64,000 nucleotides of DNA from CALZKI01 sp045124055. Its GTDB lineage: Bacteria; Bacillota; Clostridia; Lachnospirales; Lachnospiraceae. A model generated the notes under the pieces. That model was not told where the DNA came from and searched no databases. It saw nothing but the letters and a program-made list of their open reading frames with translations. Positions 18,077 through 27,440 of this stretch are shown here, in pieces. Both the position numbers and the translations under genes were made by a program. The stretch is taken from contig JBGVKZ010000038.1 in NCBI GenBank assembly GCA_045124055.1, positions 14,030 through 78,029 of the forward strand, written 5' to 3'. Every line of letters starts with the position of its first letter. Within the stretch, counting starts at the first letter, position 1.

Positions 18077-20464
18077 TTAATCAATCTTGAAAATACTTAC
18101 GGAAATATCCAAATCCAAAGCGTTGTCTTGTAAATGTTTTACCGCATCGTTCAATTCTTCAACGGAATGCAACTGTCTTTCAACGCTCTTACTTAATTCG
18201 TTGGCTGCGGCTTCTGTTTCATTAGAAGTAGCAGAAATACTTTCAATGGCAAGCATTGTGTCATTTTTCGCTAATTCCATACCCTGAATGGATAAGTTAA
18301 TGTTTTCAATATCAGAAGATAAGGTTGCAACATGATCCCTGATTTGAGAGAAAATGTTGATGGTAGAATTTAAGGAAGCTTCCTGCTGTTCTACGATTTC
18401 GCTGGCTTTACCAGCTGTTTTAATGGTATGAGCCATACGGCTTTGCAGAGCACCGACAATCTTACGAATTTCTCCGGCAGCTTCGTTAGAACGTTCCGCG
18501 AATTTACGAATATTGTCTGCTACCACTGCGAAACCACGACCAGCGTCACCGGCTCTGGCTGCTTCAATAGAAGCATTTAGAGAAAGCAGGTCTGTTTCTT
18601 CTGCAATATCTTCGATAGTGGCGATGATTTCATTAATGGAAAGAGCATCTTGATTTAATACATTAATTTCTTCAATAATTTCTTTTGTAACATTTGTTGT
18701 ATCATTTACGTGTGAGCTTAAGTCTGTAACAATAACCATACCGTCGTTAACAGCAGATTGTGTAGTAGAAGTAATGTTGTCGATTTCAGATGCATTCCTT
18801 TGTACTACATTAATCTTCGTAGCCAGGTCTGACATTTGGTTCAAACAGCTTTCAGTATCAGAAGACTGCTGAGAAATACCATCATCAATATAGCCAACGG
18901 CTTCGGTAATGTTTTTCGTAACATCAAATAACAATTTTGCATTGTCACCAACTGTTCCGGCTGATTCAGAAAGAGTACCACTTACGTGAGTCATCTTCTT
19001 AATCAGGTTTTTCATACTGACAATCATATTGGTTAAGTTAAAGGACAGGGCCTTAAATTCATCTTTTCTATTCAAATTGAGAGTGCTTGTTAAATCACCG
19101 CTTGAGGTCTGTTTTAATGTTTTATTTACTAAAAGGATTGCTTTTGCAATGTTATTTGCGATTAAGTTACCAAGTAACAGGGCAAAAACAGCACAAATAC
19201 AAATCGCTACAACCAAGTAAATTCTAATGGTTTTTACACCAGACAAAATGTTGTCTCTTGGTACCAAAGCACAAACCATACCGCCTGTGGATTCTACTGG
19301 TGTATATACATAAGAATAATTTGTTCCATCATAGTCAAGGTCTTTTGAACCAGATTCTGCACTTTCCAAAGCTGCCTGATAGAAGTCTTTGTCATAGAAA
19401 GTAAATTCTTCGTTACCACGTGTGGTTTCACTACCGTCTGTATTAATCAAACCTACGATACTTCCATCACCAAAATTAGAATTGGTTAAGATATCTGCAA
19501 TATATTCTGTTTTAATATCCACGATAATGTAACCTGCAGGTTTATTAAAACGGTCAGTAAATGGCATAACACCGGAAATAGCGTAATCACTGGTTTCGTA
19601 TCCAAGCACTTCGTCCATTTCAGGGTGAGAACCAATCCAAGTTACTTTAGCATCAGATTCAGCCACAATTTTTCCGGCATCAGAATTTACAAATGCATCG
19701 TAAGCTTCAGCAGATAATACACCCTTAGAAGAAGCGGTATCAAAACCATCTCCGATAACCGTGATGTAGGCTACCAAATAATCTGCCGTGGACTCGTTGG
19801 AAACGATAACCTTCGCATCGTTTGCCATAGTAGTTGTAGCACCGAGACTATAAGCATTGATAACAGTGTCGTTAATACTTAAACGGGTTGCAATCAATGA
19901 TGCAGCTTCAAAACCAGACTCGAAATACTCATTCAAAGTAGTCAGAGTGGTATAGGTAGAAGTTTCACTATTACTAATCAATGTGTTACTACATCTGCTG
20001 TAAATTAAAACGCCTGTGAAAATAAACAGAATAATCGGAACCAAGAAAGCAATAAAAAGTTTTACCTTAATTGAATTTAAAAAGTTCACTTTATCATTGG
20101 TAATTGGTTCAGCCTCCTGTGGAGCTTTCAGCCTATCAATTCCAGGAATTTTATTGATAATGGCTTTTACCTTTGCTAAAAATGCTCCCTTTTCTTTTGG
20201 AGCTTTTACCTTAGGGGTTTTTACCTTAGGAGCTTTCTCTTTAGCTGCCTTTGGTACTTTTTCTTTAACAGGTTTTTCTTTTTTGGGTTTTTCACCGGCT
20301 GTTTCTTTTGCCGCTGCCTTGGCTTCTTTTGCAGCCTGCTTGCTAGCTTGTTTTGCAGCCTTTTGGAGAGCTTTTTCCTCTTTGGATAATTGAATCTTAA
20401 GCTCTTTCGGGGCTTTTTCTTTCAAAGGCTTATTTTGCATAGCCTTTTCTTCCTTGTTTAGCAT
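18077..20464 (-). CDS. Methyl-accepting chemotaxis protein with Lys/Ala-rich cytoplasmic N-terminal tail
   Basis: The 795-residue receptor begins with about 125 residues rich in Lys, Ala, Glu and Pro (repeating KEK, APK and VKAPK units). TM1 (about 131-153), an extracellular dCACHE-like sensor domain, TM2 (about 415-440), HAMP and the signalling domain with the hairpin-tip sequence ETDLLSLNASIEAARAGDAG follow. It senses an unknown extracellular ligand and signals to CheA/CheW, neither of which is in the window. The basic tail looks like a histone-H1-type sequence and is not a normal receptor part. The start at 20464 follows GAGAGGG; an ATG eight codons later is also possible. Confidence 0.9.
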   Translation of the reverse strand: MLNKEEKAMQNKPLKEKAPKELKIQLSKEEKALQKAAKQASKQAAKEAKAAAKETAGEKPKKEKPVKEKVPKAAKEKAPKVKTPKVKAPKEKGAFLAKVKAIINKIPGIDRLKAPQEAEPITNDKVNFLNSIKVKLFIAFLVPIILFIFTGVLIYSRCSNTLISNSETSTYTTLTTLNEYFESGFEAASLIATRLSINDTVINAYSLGATTTMANDAKVIVSNESTADYLVAYITVIGDGFDTASSKGVLSAEAYDAFVNSDAGKIVAESDAKVTWIGSHPEMDEVLGYETSDYAISGVMPFTDRFNKPAGYIIVDIKTEYIADILTNSNFGDGSIVGLINTDGSETTRGNEEFTFYDKDFYQAALESAESGSKDLDYDGTNYSYVYTPVESTGGMVCALVPRDNILSGVKTIRIYLVVAICICAVFALLLGNLIANNIAKAILLVNKTLKQTSSGDLTSTLNLNRKDEFKALSFNLTNMIVSMKNLIKKMTHVSGTLSESAGTVGDNAKLLFDVTKNITEAVGYIDDGISQQSSDTESCLNQMSDLATKINVVQRNASEIDNITSTTQSAVNDGMVIVTDLSSHVNDTTNVTKEIIEEINVLNQDALSINEIIATIEDIAEETDLLSLNASIEAARAGDAGRGFAVVADNIRKFAERSNEAAGEIRKIVGALQSRMAHTIKTAGKASEIVEQQEASLNSTINIFSQIRDHVATLSSDIENINLSIQGMELAKNDTMLAIESISATSNETEAAANELSKSVERQLHSVEELNDAVKHLQDNALDLDISVSIFKID

Positions 20465-20675
20465 ATTAGACCCTCTCTCTCATTATATACTCTTTAATTT
20501 GTATAAATTTGTCATATGTAAAAAATGGCATATGTATCAAATTTCCCATACAGATAATAATATTCTACAATGAAACTACAAAAAAATCCATTCTTTTTAG
20601 GAAAAAAACACAAAAAAAATACACAAAAAAACAACGGAATTTCCAGTGAAATGACTATGGAAAAAAGATAAATTG

Positions 20676-20684
20676 TGTTATACT
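20676..20684 (+). promoter_or_regulatory. Extended -10 promoter of the TPR lipoprotein gene
   Basis: TGTTATACT is an extended -10 element (TGnTATACT). No good -35 is visible at the usual distance. It ends about 31 bases before the ATG. Confidence 0.5.
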
Positions 20685-20715
20685 GGGAAAAGAGATCGTT
20701 TATAAGGAGAATCAT

Positions 20716-21750
20716 ATGAAAAAAAGAGTATTTGCTTGCGTATTATTGACGTTAAGTTTCTATATATTTACCGCCTGTGGCGAAAAAAATGAATTTGTAG
20801 CCCAGGGGATGAAGTCTGTGGAAAGTAATCAGTATACAGAAGCTATTGCTTCGTTTGAAATGGCAATGGAAAAAGGGGAAGATTTACGCCTTGTATACAG
20901 AGGGCTGGGTATCTCTTATATGGGACTTGCCAGATATGACGAAGCCATTGAGTCTTTTTTACTGTCCTTAGATAATAGTAGTGGTGTGCCGGATTCTATG
21001 GACTATGATGTGAACTATTATTTGGCAGCAGCTTATTATAAAAATGGCCAGATGAAAGAAAGCGAAAGTACATACGATGCAATTATTGACTTAGATAGTC
21101 GAGATGCCATTGCCTATGAACTTCGGGGGAAAGTTCGTTTAGAGATGGGGAGATATGAAGAGGCTATGGAGGATTTCGACAGAGCTATAGAATTAGAACC
21201 AAAAGACTATGATATGTTGTTAGAAATTTATAGTGTTTTAGATAAAGAAGGTTATGCAGAAGCAGGAAAAGGATATTTGGATACCGCCTTGGAAGAAGGG
21301 AAAAAGAGTATGACAGACACCCAAAAGGGAATGGTTTATTATTATATGGGTGAATATGAAACTGCAAGACAAACTTTGGAAAAAGCGAAAAATACAGGAA
21401 AGCAGGCAATTACCTATTTAGGTATGACCTATGAAAAATTAGGGGATTACAACTATGCGTGTAGTTTATACAACAACTATCTTCTGACAGAAGAAGATGC
21501 AACTTTATACAACCAGCTTGGTATGTGCAAACTACAAATGGAGGAATATGAAGAAGCCCTGGCGGCTTTCCAGACAGGTATGCAGCTGGAAAATTGTCCG
21601 TGCCTTCAAAGTCTTAAATTTAATGAAATTGTTGCCTATGAGTACTTAGGCGAATTTCAGAAAGCAGCCATATTAATGGATAGTTATATGTTGACTTACC
21701 CGGACGATGAAGATGCGAAAAGAGAGCAGGAATTCTTAAAAACCAGATAA
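20716..21750 (+). CDS. TPR-repeat lipoprotein
   Basis: A 344-residue protein with a lipoprotein signal (lipobox FTAC at residues 18-21). Tandem tetratricopeptide repeats cover almost the whole mature part (for example SNQYTEAIASFEMAMEKG, GRYEEAMEDFDRAIELEPK and GDYNYACSLYNNYL). It should be anchored outside the membrane and mediate protein contacts. GGAG precedes the ATG. It stands alone between a promoter and a terminator. Partner and function unknown. Confidence 0.88.
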   Translation: MKKRVFACVLLTLSFYIFTACGEKNEFVAQGMKSVESNQYTEAIASFEMAMEKGEDLRLVYRGLGISYMGLARYDEAIESFLLSLDNSSGVPDSMDYDVNYYLAAAYYKNGQMKESESTYDAIIDLDSRDAIAYELRGKVRLEMGRYEEAMEDFDRAIELEPKDYDMLLEIYSVLDKEGYAEAGKGYLDTALEEGKKSMTDTQKGMVYYYMGEYETARQTLEKAKNTGKQAITYLGMTYEKLGDYNYACSLYNNYLLTEEDATLYNQLGMCKLQMEEYEEALAAFQTGMQLENCPCLQSLKFNEIVAYEYLGEFQKAAILMDSYMLTYPDDEDAKREQEFLKTR

Positions 21751-21781
21751 TTTAGAAATAAGAAAATAAAGAAAACAGAGA

Positions 21782-21815
21782 GTCCCACCCGGTATTATCC
21801 GAGTGGGACAATTTA
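21782..21815 (+). terminator. Terminator after the TPR lipoprotein gene
   Basis: GTCCCAC / GTGGGAC (21782-21788 and 21803-21809), with an inner GG/CC pairing. Only AATTT follows, so strength is uncertain. Confidence 0.6.
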
Positions 21816-21832
21816 AACGACTAAAGTGGTTA

Positions 21833-21881
21833 ACATACAATATCTTGTGCTATTTGATGAAAAAATGGGTTTATCTTGTGC
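21833..21881 (+). promoter_or_regulatory. Candidate NrdR box pair upstream of nrdD
   Basis: TATCTTGTGC occurs twice (21841-21850 and 21872-21881), exactly 31 bases apart, the spacing typical of paired NrdR boxes. The first copy, within ACAATATCTTGT, is near-palindromic like the NrdR consensus; the second is less symmetric. Confidence 0.5.
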
Positions 21882-21888
21882 CTTCTCG

Positions 21889-21917
21889 TTGACTTACTAT
21901 GGGGAAAATGATAGAAT
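21889..21917 (+). promoter_or_regulatory. nrdD promoter
   Basis: TTGACT (21889-21894), a 17-bp spacer and TAGAAT (21912-21917), lying 8 bases after the second NrdR-like box. The leader to the chosen ATG would be about 83 bases. Confidence 0.7.
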
Positions 21918-22006
21918 GTCTCTGATGGTGGGATTTTTTCCTGTCCAGTTGTGTTACATAGATATATATGTCAGGGAAAATTGTGAGAAAGAAGTGCGAG
22001 GGTATT

Positions 22007-24385
22007 ATGTTTCAGGTAATCAAAAGAGAAGGAGAAGTTACGGATTTTACATTAACGAAGATAAGTGACGCGATTATTAAGGCATTTCATGCAACGGATG
22101 TGCAATATAATAATGATGTAGTAGATTTATTATCGCTTCGTGTGACGGCCGATTTTCAGAGCAAGGTAAAAGATGGCACAGTTCACGTGGAAGATATTCA
22201 GGATAGTGTAGAAAAGGTATTAGGTCAGGCTGGCTACGAAGAAGCTGCAAAAGCTTTTATTTTATATCGTAAACAGCGTGAGAAGATGCGTACGATGAAA
22301 TCCACAATTTTGGATTATAAAGATGTGGTAAATAGTTATGTAAAAGTAGAAGATTGGCGTGTGAAAGAAAATTCCACTGTTACCTATTCAGTAGGCGGGC
22401 TTATCTTAAGTAATTCAGGGGCAGTTACAGCAAATTACTGGTTATCGGAAATTTATGATGAAGAAATCGCCCAGGCCCATAGAAATGCAGATATTCATAT
22501 TCACGATTTATCTATGTTGACAGGTTATTGTGCTGGTTGGTCGTTAAAACAGTTGATTCAGGAAGGACTTGGTGGAATTACCGGTAAGATTACTTCGGCA
22601 CCGGCAAAGCATTTGTCTGTGCTTTGCAATCAGATGGTAAACTTCCTTGGCATTATGCAGAATGAATGGGCAGGAGCACAGGCATTTTCTTCCTTTGACA
22701 CCTACCTTGCACCATTTGTTAAAGTAGATAATTTATCTTATAAAGAAGTAAAAAAATGTATTGAAGCCTTTATTTACGGCGTAAATACACCTTCCAGATG
22801 GGGAACACAGGCACCATTTTCCAACATTACACTGGACTGGACAGTTCCAAGCGATTTAGCAGAACTTCCGGCGATTGTAGGCGGCAAGGAAATGGACTTT
22901 AAATATAAAGATTGTAAAAAAGAAATGGATATGGTTAACAAGGCGTTTATCGAAACGATGATTGAAGGAGATTCCAACGGCAGAGGTTTCCAATATCCAA
23001 TTCCAACCTATTCTATTACCAGAGATTTTGACTGGTCAGATACAGAAAACAATCGATTATTATTCGAAATGACAGCGAAATATGGTACGCCATATTTTTC
23101 AAATTATGTAAACTCAGATATGGAACCAAGTGATGTTCGTTCTATGTGCTGTCGTCTTCGTCTTGACCTTAGAGAATTGCGTAAAAAATCCGGCGGTTTC
23201 TTTGGCTCTGGCGAAAGTACAGGTAGTGTGGGCGTTGTAACAATTAATATGCCGCGTATTGCCTATTTGTCAGCTAATAAGGATGATTTTTACAAGCGTC
23301 TGAATCATATGATGGATATTGCTGCAAGAAGTTTGAAAATTAAACGTGGTGTTATTTCTAAACTTTTGGACGAAGGCTTGTATCCGTATACCAAACGTTA
23401 TTTAGGCTCTTTTGACAATCATTTTTCAACTATCGGATTAATTGGTATGAATGAGGTTGGTTTAAATGCCAACTGGCTTCGTGCAGATTTAACCGATGAA
23501 AGAACACAGGAATTTACAAAAGAAGTATTAAATCATATGAGAAACCGTCTTTCCGATTACCAGGAACAGTATGGCGATTTATACAACCTGGAAGCTACTC
23601 CGGCAGAAAGTACAACTTACCGATTAGCAAAACATGATAAAAAGAAATGGCCTGCAATTAAAACTGCTGGAAATATGGGAGATACTCCATATTATACCAA
23701 TTCGTCACACTTGCCAGTGGACTATACGGCAGATATTTTCGATGCTTTGGATATTCAGGATGAATTGCAGACATTATATACATCAGGAACGGTATTCCAC
23801 GCCTTCCTAGGTGAAAAATTACCGGACTGGCAGGCAGCTGCAAAACTGGTTAGAACGATTGCAGAAAACTACCGCCTTCCATATTATACACTGTCACCAA
23901 CCTATTCTATTTGTAAAGAACACGGCTATTTGGCAGGAGAGCAGAAGGTATGTCCACATTGTGGTAAAGTAACCGAAGTATATAGCCGAATTACCGGTTA
24001 TTACAGACCTGTTCAGAATTGGAATGATGGCAAATTGCAGGAATATAAAAACAGAACGGAATACGATATTGATAATTCTGTTATGAAGCATTCCAAAGTG
24101 GTAGTTACTGTTTCAGAGAAGGGCGGAGAAAAAGATGTCAAAATCGAGACTCCTAACGAAATGAAATATCTGTTTACTACCAAAACTTGTCCGAATTGTA
24201 GTATGGCAAAAGAGCTTTTGAAAGATACTGCTTATGTGCTAATTGATGCAGAAGAAAATATGGAATTATCGAGAAAATATGGAGTAATGCAAGCTCCAAC
24301 TCTTGTAGTAGTAAACGGCGATGTTACGAAAAAATATGTAAATTTATCTAACATTACTAAATATGTGGAAATGTCTAAAGCGTAA
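22007..24385 (+). CDS. nrdD: Anaerobic (class III) ribonucleoside-triphosphate reductase with C-terminal redoxin domain
   Basis: About 792 residues. It reduces ribonucleotides to deoxyribonucleotides with a glycyl radical. An N-terminal ATP-cone (FQVIKREGEVTDFTLTKI) controls overall activity. The catalytic barrel follows, then the zinc-binding Cys cluster (CKEHG...CPHCG) and the radical Gly664 in RITGYYRP. Residues about 717-792 form an added thioredoxin/glutaredoxin-like domain with a CPNC active site (728-731) and a cis-Pro region (QAPTLVV). The frame extends to 21968, but the ATG at 22007 after GCGAGGG matches where the family begins. The activase gene nrdG is not adjacent. Confidence 0.95.
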   Translation: MFQVIKREGEVTDFTLTKISDAIIKAFHATDVQYNNDVVDLLSLRVTADFQSKVKDGTVHVEDIQDSVEKVLGQAGYEEAAKAFILYRKQREKMRTMKSTILDYKDVVNSYVKVEDWRVKENSTVTYSVGGLILSNSGAVTANYWLSEIYDEEIAQAHRNADIHIHDLSMLTGYCAGWSLKQLIQEGLGGITGKITSAPAKHLSVLCNQMVNFLGIMQNEWAGAQAFSSFDTYLAPFVKVDNLSYKEVKKCIEAFIYGVNTPSRWGTQAPFSNITLDWTVPSDLAELPAIVGGKEMDFKYKDCKKEMDMVNKAFIETMIEGDSNGRGFQYPIPTYSITRDFDWSDTENNRLLFEMTAKYGTPYFSNYVNSDMEPSDVRSMCCRLRLDLRELRKKSGGFFGSGESTGSVGVVTINMPRIAYLSANKDDFYKRLNHMMDIAARSLKIKRGVISKLLDEGLYPYTKRYLGSFDNHFSTIGLIGMNEVGLNANWLRADLTDERTQEFTKEVLNHMRNRLSDYQEQYGDLYNLEATPAESTTYRLAKHDKKKWPAIKTAGNMGDTPYYTNSSHLPVDYTADIFDALDIQDELQTLYTSGTVFHAFLGEKLPDWQAAAKLVRTIAENYRLPYYTLSPTYSICKEHGYLAGEQKVCPHCGKVTEVYSRITGYYRPVQNWNDGKLQEYKNRTEYDIDNSVMKHSKVVVTVSEKGGEKDVKIETPNEMKYLFTTKTCPNCSMAKELLKDTAYVLIDAEENMELSRKYGVMQAPTLVVVNGDVTKKYVNLSNITKYVEMSKA

Positions 24386-24407
24386 AATGAATGTGCCCTT
24401 ATAAAAG

Positions 24408-24445
24408 AAAAAGGCGATTGACCAGATGAGTCAACGCCTTTCTTT
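24408..24445 (+). terminator. nrdD terminator
   Basis: Stem AAAGGCG-a-TTGAC / GTCAA-CGCCTTT followed by CTTT. Confidence 0.8.
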
Positions 24446-24471
24446 GAAAAAGTGATATTTAAAGGAGTCAT

Positions 24472-24822
24472 ATGGAACCTAGTAAAAGTAAGAGACCTAC
24501 CAAAAATAAGAAAAATTATATTTTTACGAACAAAACCATATCTCAAAAGGCGATTATGTCAGTCATATTGGGAGTAATTGGAATTGCGTCCCTTGTCATT
24601 GCTATTATTTTTACTTATGCAAGAGAGGGTGTTGCCACCATCGAATATGGAACAGTAGCACTTTTGAGTCTTTTTTATGGTTTTGCCGGGTTGATTCTTT
24701 CCATTGTTTCAAAAAGAGAACCGGATAAGTACTATTTTTTCTCCTATTTGGGAATGGTACTTAATATAGTGGTTATTGGAATGGTTAGTTTTATTTTATA
24801 TGCAGGAGCTTATGGTTTATGA
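24472..24822 (+). CDS. Small integral membrane protein (DUF6142-like)
   Basis: A 116-residue protein with a basic N-terminal segment (residues 1-25) and three predicted membrane helices (about 28-48, 60-80 and 88-112). AAAGGAG precedes the ATG. Its last codons overlap the aminopeptidase start by four bases (ATGA), so the two are likely co-translated. Similarity to the DUF6142 family is from memory and tentative. No functional residues recognised. Confidence 0.75.
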   Translation: MEPSKSKRPTKNKKNYIFTNKTISQKAIMSVILGVIGIASLVIAIIFTYAREGVATIEYGTVALLSLFYGFAGLILSIVSKREPDKYYFFSYLGMVLNIVVIGMVSFILYAGAYGL

Positions 24823-26867
24823 TAGAAGAAAGATTTGAACTGGTAACACAGCGATTAGATGCTCTTTCACTTTCCGAGGAAGTGGAGGAAAGATATGTTC
24901 CATATTTCGAAGAAGTATTTGGTTTTGTAAAAAAAGTACGAAAGACTTATGAATTTGTAAAAAGTGGCAAGATAAAAGAAGCTTCTTTGGAAGTGCTGAA
25001 AGAAAAAAATGTAGCATTGTTTCAAGAGATTTTTCCGGAAAATTATCAGAATTCCTATTTTAACCCGGAATATAGTGTGAAATGCTTTGGTGAAGAGATG
25101 GGGAAATTTTTATCTTTTCTGGCAGCAGAAATGCGTTCCTTAATTGGATTTGCCTATGAAGAAGATAAAGAATCTATGTTGATTCGATTGGAATTATTAT
25201 TAGAAGTATATACTTCCTTTGTGGAAGCAAAAGAAGATGCAAAAGAGCCAGATATGGCACTGCTGTCAGAAAATGCGTACTGGTTTTTGAGCGATTATGC
25301 GAAAAGAGAAGGCAGAGAAGTCATTTTAAACCAAATTGACCCTGGTAGAGATTTTGCTAAAAAAATCATTATGGACTCTGACTTAGAAGACCTTCGATAT
25401 TTGTACTTTTATGGAGAATATATAGGAAAAAATGAGATAGAGGAAGCAAAACATTTGCTGACTTTAAGCGAGGAAGAAATTCAGAAAATTGCGGATACTT
25501 ACACAGAAGGCTATCGCATTGGTTTTGAAGTTACCAGCAAAGATATTACGAAGAAAAAAACTGTCAACATCCGTTATCATATTGGCTTTGAGAGAGTGGT
25601 AAAAAAGGCCATAGAGAATTTTAGAAAAATTGGTCTGGAACCAACTATTTTCAGAGCTGGACAAAGCGTGCTTCGTGGCAGAGATGTGTTTAAAGTGGGA
25701 TTTTTTGGAACGAACCCAAACAAACAGTTTGATTTTGACCATAAAGAAGATTTGGCGTTATTTTTAGATAAAATGTTTATTACCAGACGCCTTGAGGGGC
25801 TTAAGGAAAATTACGAAGAAAATAAAGAACTGGCAGCTGTTTTTGGTGGTCCGGCGGTAATAGAAGTTTTTGGAGAAAAGGAATTTGAACCGGTAAGTAA
25901 GTCTCAAAATCCAAAATTCAGTGAGGCACAGCAGAAACTTTGCGTAGAGTATGCAGCAAAAAGTGGCGAAATTGTGAACCAATATATTAAAGGTGATGAA
26001 AGAAGCTTTACGATTATTGCTTTTCCGGTACCGGAAATTAGTGATAAATATGAAGAAATTTTTGATGAAATCGTCAAAATTAACACCCTGGATTATGCGA
26101 AATATCAGAGAATTCAGCAAAAGTTAATCGATACTTTGGACAGAGCAAAAAAAGTGCATATTGTTGGAAAAAACGGCAATAAAACAGATTTGTATGTGGC
26201 ACTTCGGGATATGAAAAATCCAGAAAAAGAGACCAATTTCGAAAATTGCGTGGCAGACGTAAATATTCCGGTAGGAGAGGTGTTTACTTCGCCAAAACTT
26301 TTAGGAACAGAAGGAATTTTACACGTAAAACACGTTTTTTTGAATGCATATGAATTTAAGGACTTGGAAGTTTCCTTCCAAGATGGTATGATAGTAGGGT
26401 ATGGTTGTGCTAATTTTGACACTGAGGCAGAGAATTTGAAGTATATTAAAGACAATGTTCTATTTCATCACAATACTTTGCCTATGGGTGAATTTGCGAT
26501 TGGTACGAATACAACTGCATATGTGGCCTGTGAGAAATATGGCATTGGAGACAAATTGCCAATCTTAATTGCAGAGAAAATGGGGCCACATTTTGCCGTG
26601 GGGGATACCTGTTATTCACATTGCGAGGATTTAAAAGTATATAATCCTGATGGAAAGGAAATTGTTGCTAAAGAAAACAGCATTTCCCAAAAAAGAACAG
26701 AAAATCCTCAGGAGGCATACTTTAATTGTCATACGGATATCACGATTCCGTACGATGAATTAGAATTGATTGAGATTATCACAGCAGATAATCAAACAGA
26801 GAACATTATTGTAGACGGTAGATTTGTTCTTAGCGGAACAGAAGAATTAAACGAGCCGTTTATGTAA
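24819..26867 (+). CDS. M29-family aminopeptidase with N-terminal extension
   Basis: A 682-residue protein. The C-terminal ~370 residues match M29 metallo-aminopeptidases (AmpS/AmpT): NIPVGEVFTSP with the first metal-binding Glu, EGILHV, GEFAIGTNT with the second Glu, EKMGPHFAVGDTC and the YSHCED histidine/aspartate ligands. The N-terminal ~300 residues are helical and have no counterpart in the short family members, which are about 410 residues long. It removes N-terminal amino acids from peptides in the cytoplasm. It lies 18 bases upstream of purE, suggesting co-transcription with the purine genes. Confidence 0.88.
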   Translation: MIEERFELVTQRLDALSLSEEVEERYVPYFEEVFGFVKKVRKTYEFVKSGKIKEASLEVLKEKNVALFQEIFPENYQNSYFNPEYSVKCFGEEMGKFLSFLAAEMRSLIGFAYEEDKESMLIRLELLLEVYTSFVEAKEDAKEPDMALLSENAYWFLSDYAKREGREVILNQIDPGRDFAKKIIMDSDLEDLRYLYFYGEYIGKNEIEEAKHLLTLSEEEIQKIADTYTEGYRIGFEVTSKDITKKKTVNIRYHIGFERVVKKAIENFRKIGLEPTIFRAGQSVLRGRDVFKVGFFGTNPNKQFDFDHKEDLALFLDKMFITRRLEGLKENYEENKELAAVFGGPAVIEVFGEKEFEPVSKSQNPKFSEAQQKLCVEYAAKSGEIVNQYIKGDERSFTIIAFPVPEISDKYEEIFDEIVKINTLDYAKYQRIQQKLIDTLDRAKKVHIVGKNGNKTDLYVALRDMKNPEKETNFENCVADVNIPVGEVFTSPKLLGTEGILHVKHVFLNAYEFKDLEVSFQDGMIVGYGCANFDTEAENLKYIKDNVLFHHNTLPMGEFAIGTNTTAYVACEKYGIGDKLPILIAEKMGPHFAVGDTCYSHCEDLKVYNPDGKEIVAKENSISQKRTENPQEAYFNCHTDITIPYDELELIEIITADNQTENIIVDGRFVLSGTEELNEPFM

Positions 26868-26885
26868 AAATAGGAGGAAGATACA

Positions 26886-27392
26886 ATGGCACAAGTAGGT
26901 ATTGTAATGGGTAGCGATTCAGATATGCCAGTTATGGCAAAAGCTGCCGACATTTTGGAGGAGTTAGGAATTTCTTATGAAATGACCATCATTTCTGCAC
27001 ACAGAGAACCGGATATTTTCTTTGAATATGCAAAAAGTGCAGAAGAAAAGGGATTTAAAGTCATTATTGCAGGTGCCGGAATGGCAGCACATTTACCAGG
27101 TATGTGTGCAGCAATTTTTCCAATGCCGGTTATTGGTATTCCAATGCATACAACATCACTGGGCGGTAGAGATTCTTTATATTCAATCGTACAGATGCCA
27201 TCAGGAATCCCTGTTGCTACAGTAGCAATTAATGGTGGGGCTAATGCAGGGTTGCTGGCTGCAAAAATTTTGGCCACAAGCGATAGCGAATTACTAGCAA
27301 AATTAAAAGCATACAGTGAAAAAATGAAAACAGAAGTGCAGAAAAAGGACGCAAAATTACAGGAATGCGGCTACAAAAACTACACAAAATAA
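26886..27392 (+). CDS. purE: N5-carboxyaminoimidazole ribonucleotide mutase
   Basis: A 168-residue class I PurE. Signature GIVMGSDSDMPVM near the N-terminus, SAHREP and GAGMAAHLPGM. It converts N5-CAIR to CAIR in purine synthesis. AGGAGG lies before the ATG. No purK or purC is adjacent, so the carboxylation partner is elsewhere. First of four purine genes on this strand. Confidence 0.97.
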   Translation: MAQVGIVMGSDSDMPVMAKAADILEELGISYEMTIISAHREPDIFFEYAKSAEEKGFKVIIAGAGMAAHLPGMCAAIFPMPVIGIPMHTTSLGGRDSLYSIVQMPSGIPVATVAINGGANAGLLAAKILATSDSELLAKLKAYSEKMKTEVQKKDAKLQECGYKNYTK

Positions 27393-27440
27393 GTTTTCAG
27401 TAATTATAAAACAGATAAAACACAAAGTAGGAGAAACAAA

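Noticed and set aside
20512..20715. A 67-codon minus-strand frame rich in Phe, Tyr and Ile
   Set aside because: AT-rich intergenic sequence with no ribosome site, covering the promoter of the TPR lipoprotein gene.
21826..22068. An 80-codon frame before nrdD
   Set aside because: It runs across the NrdR-like boxes and the promoter and overlaps the nrdD start in another frame; no ribosome site.
26868..26885. Purine riboswitch before purE
   Set aside because: The gap is only 18 bases; no room for an aptamer. None was seen before purL or guaA either.
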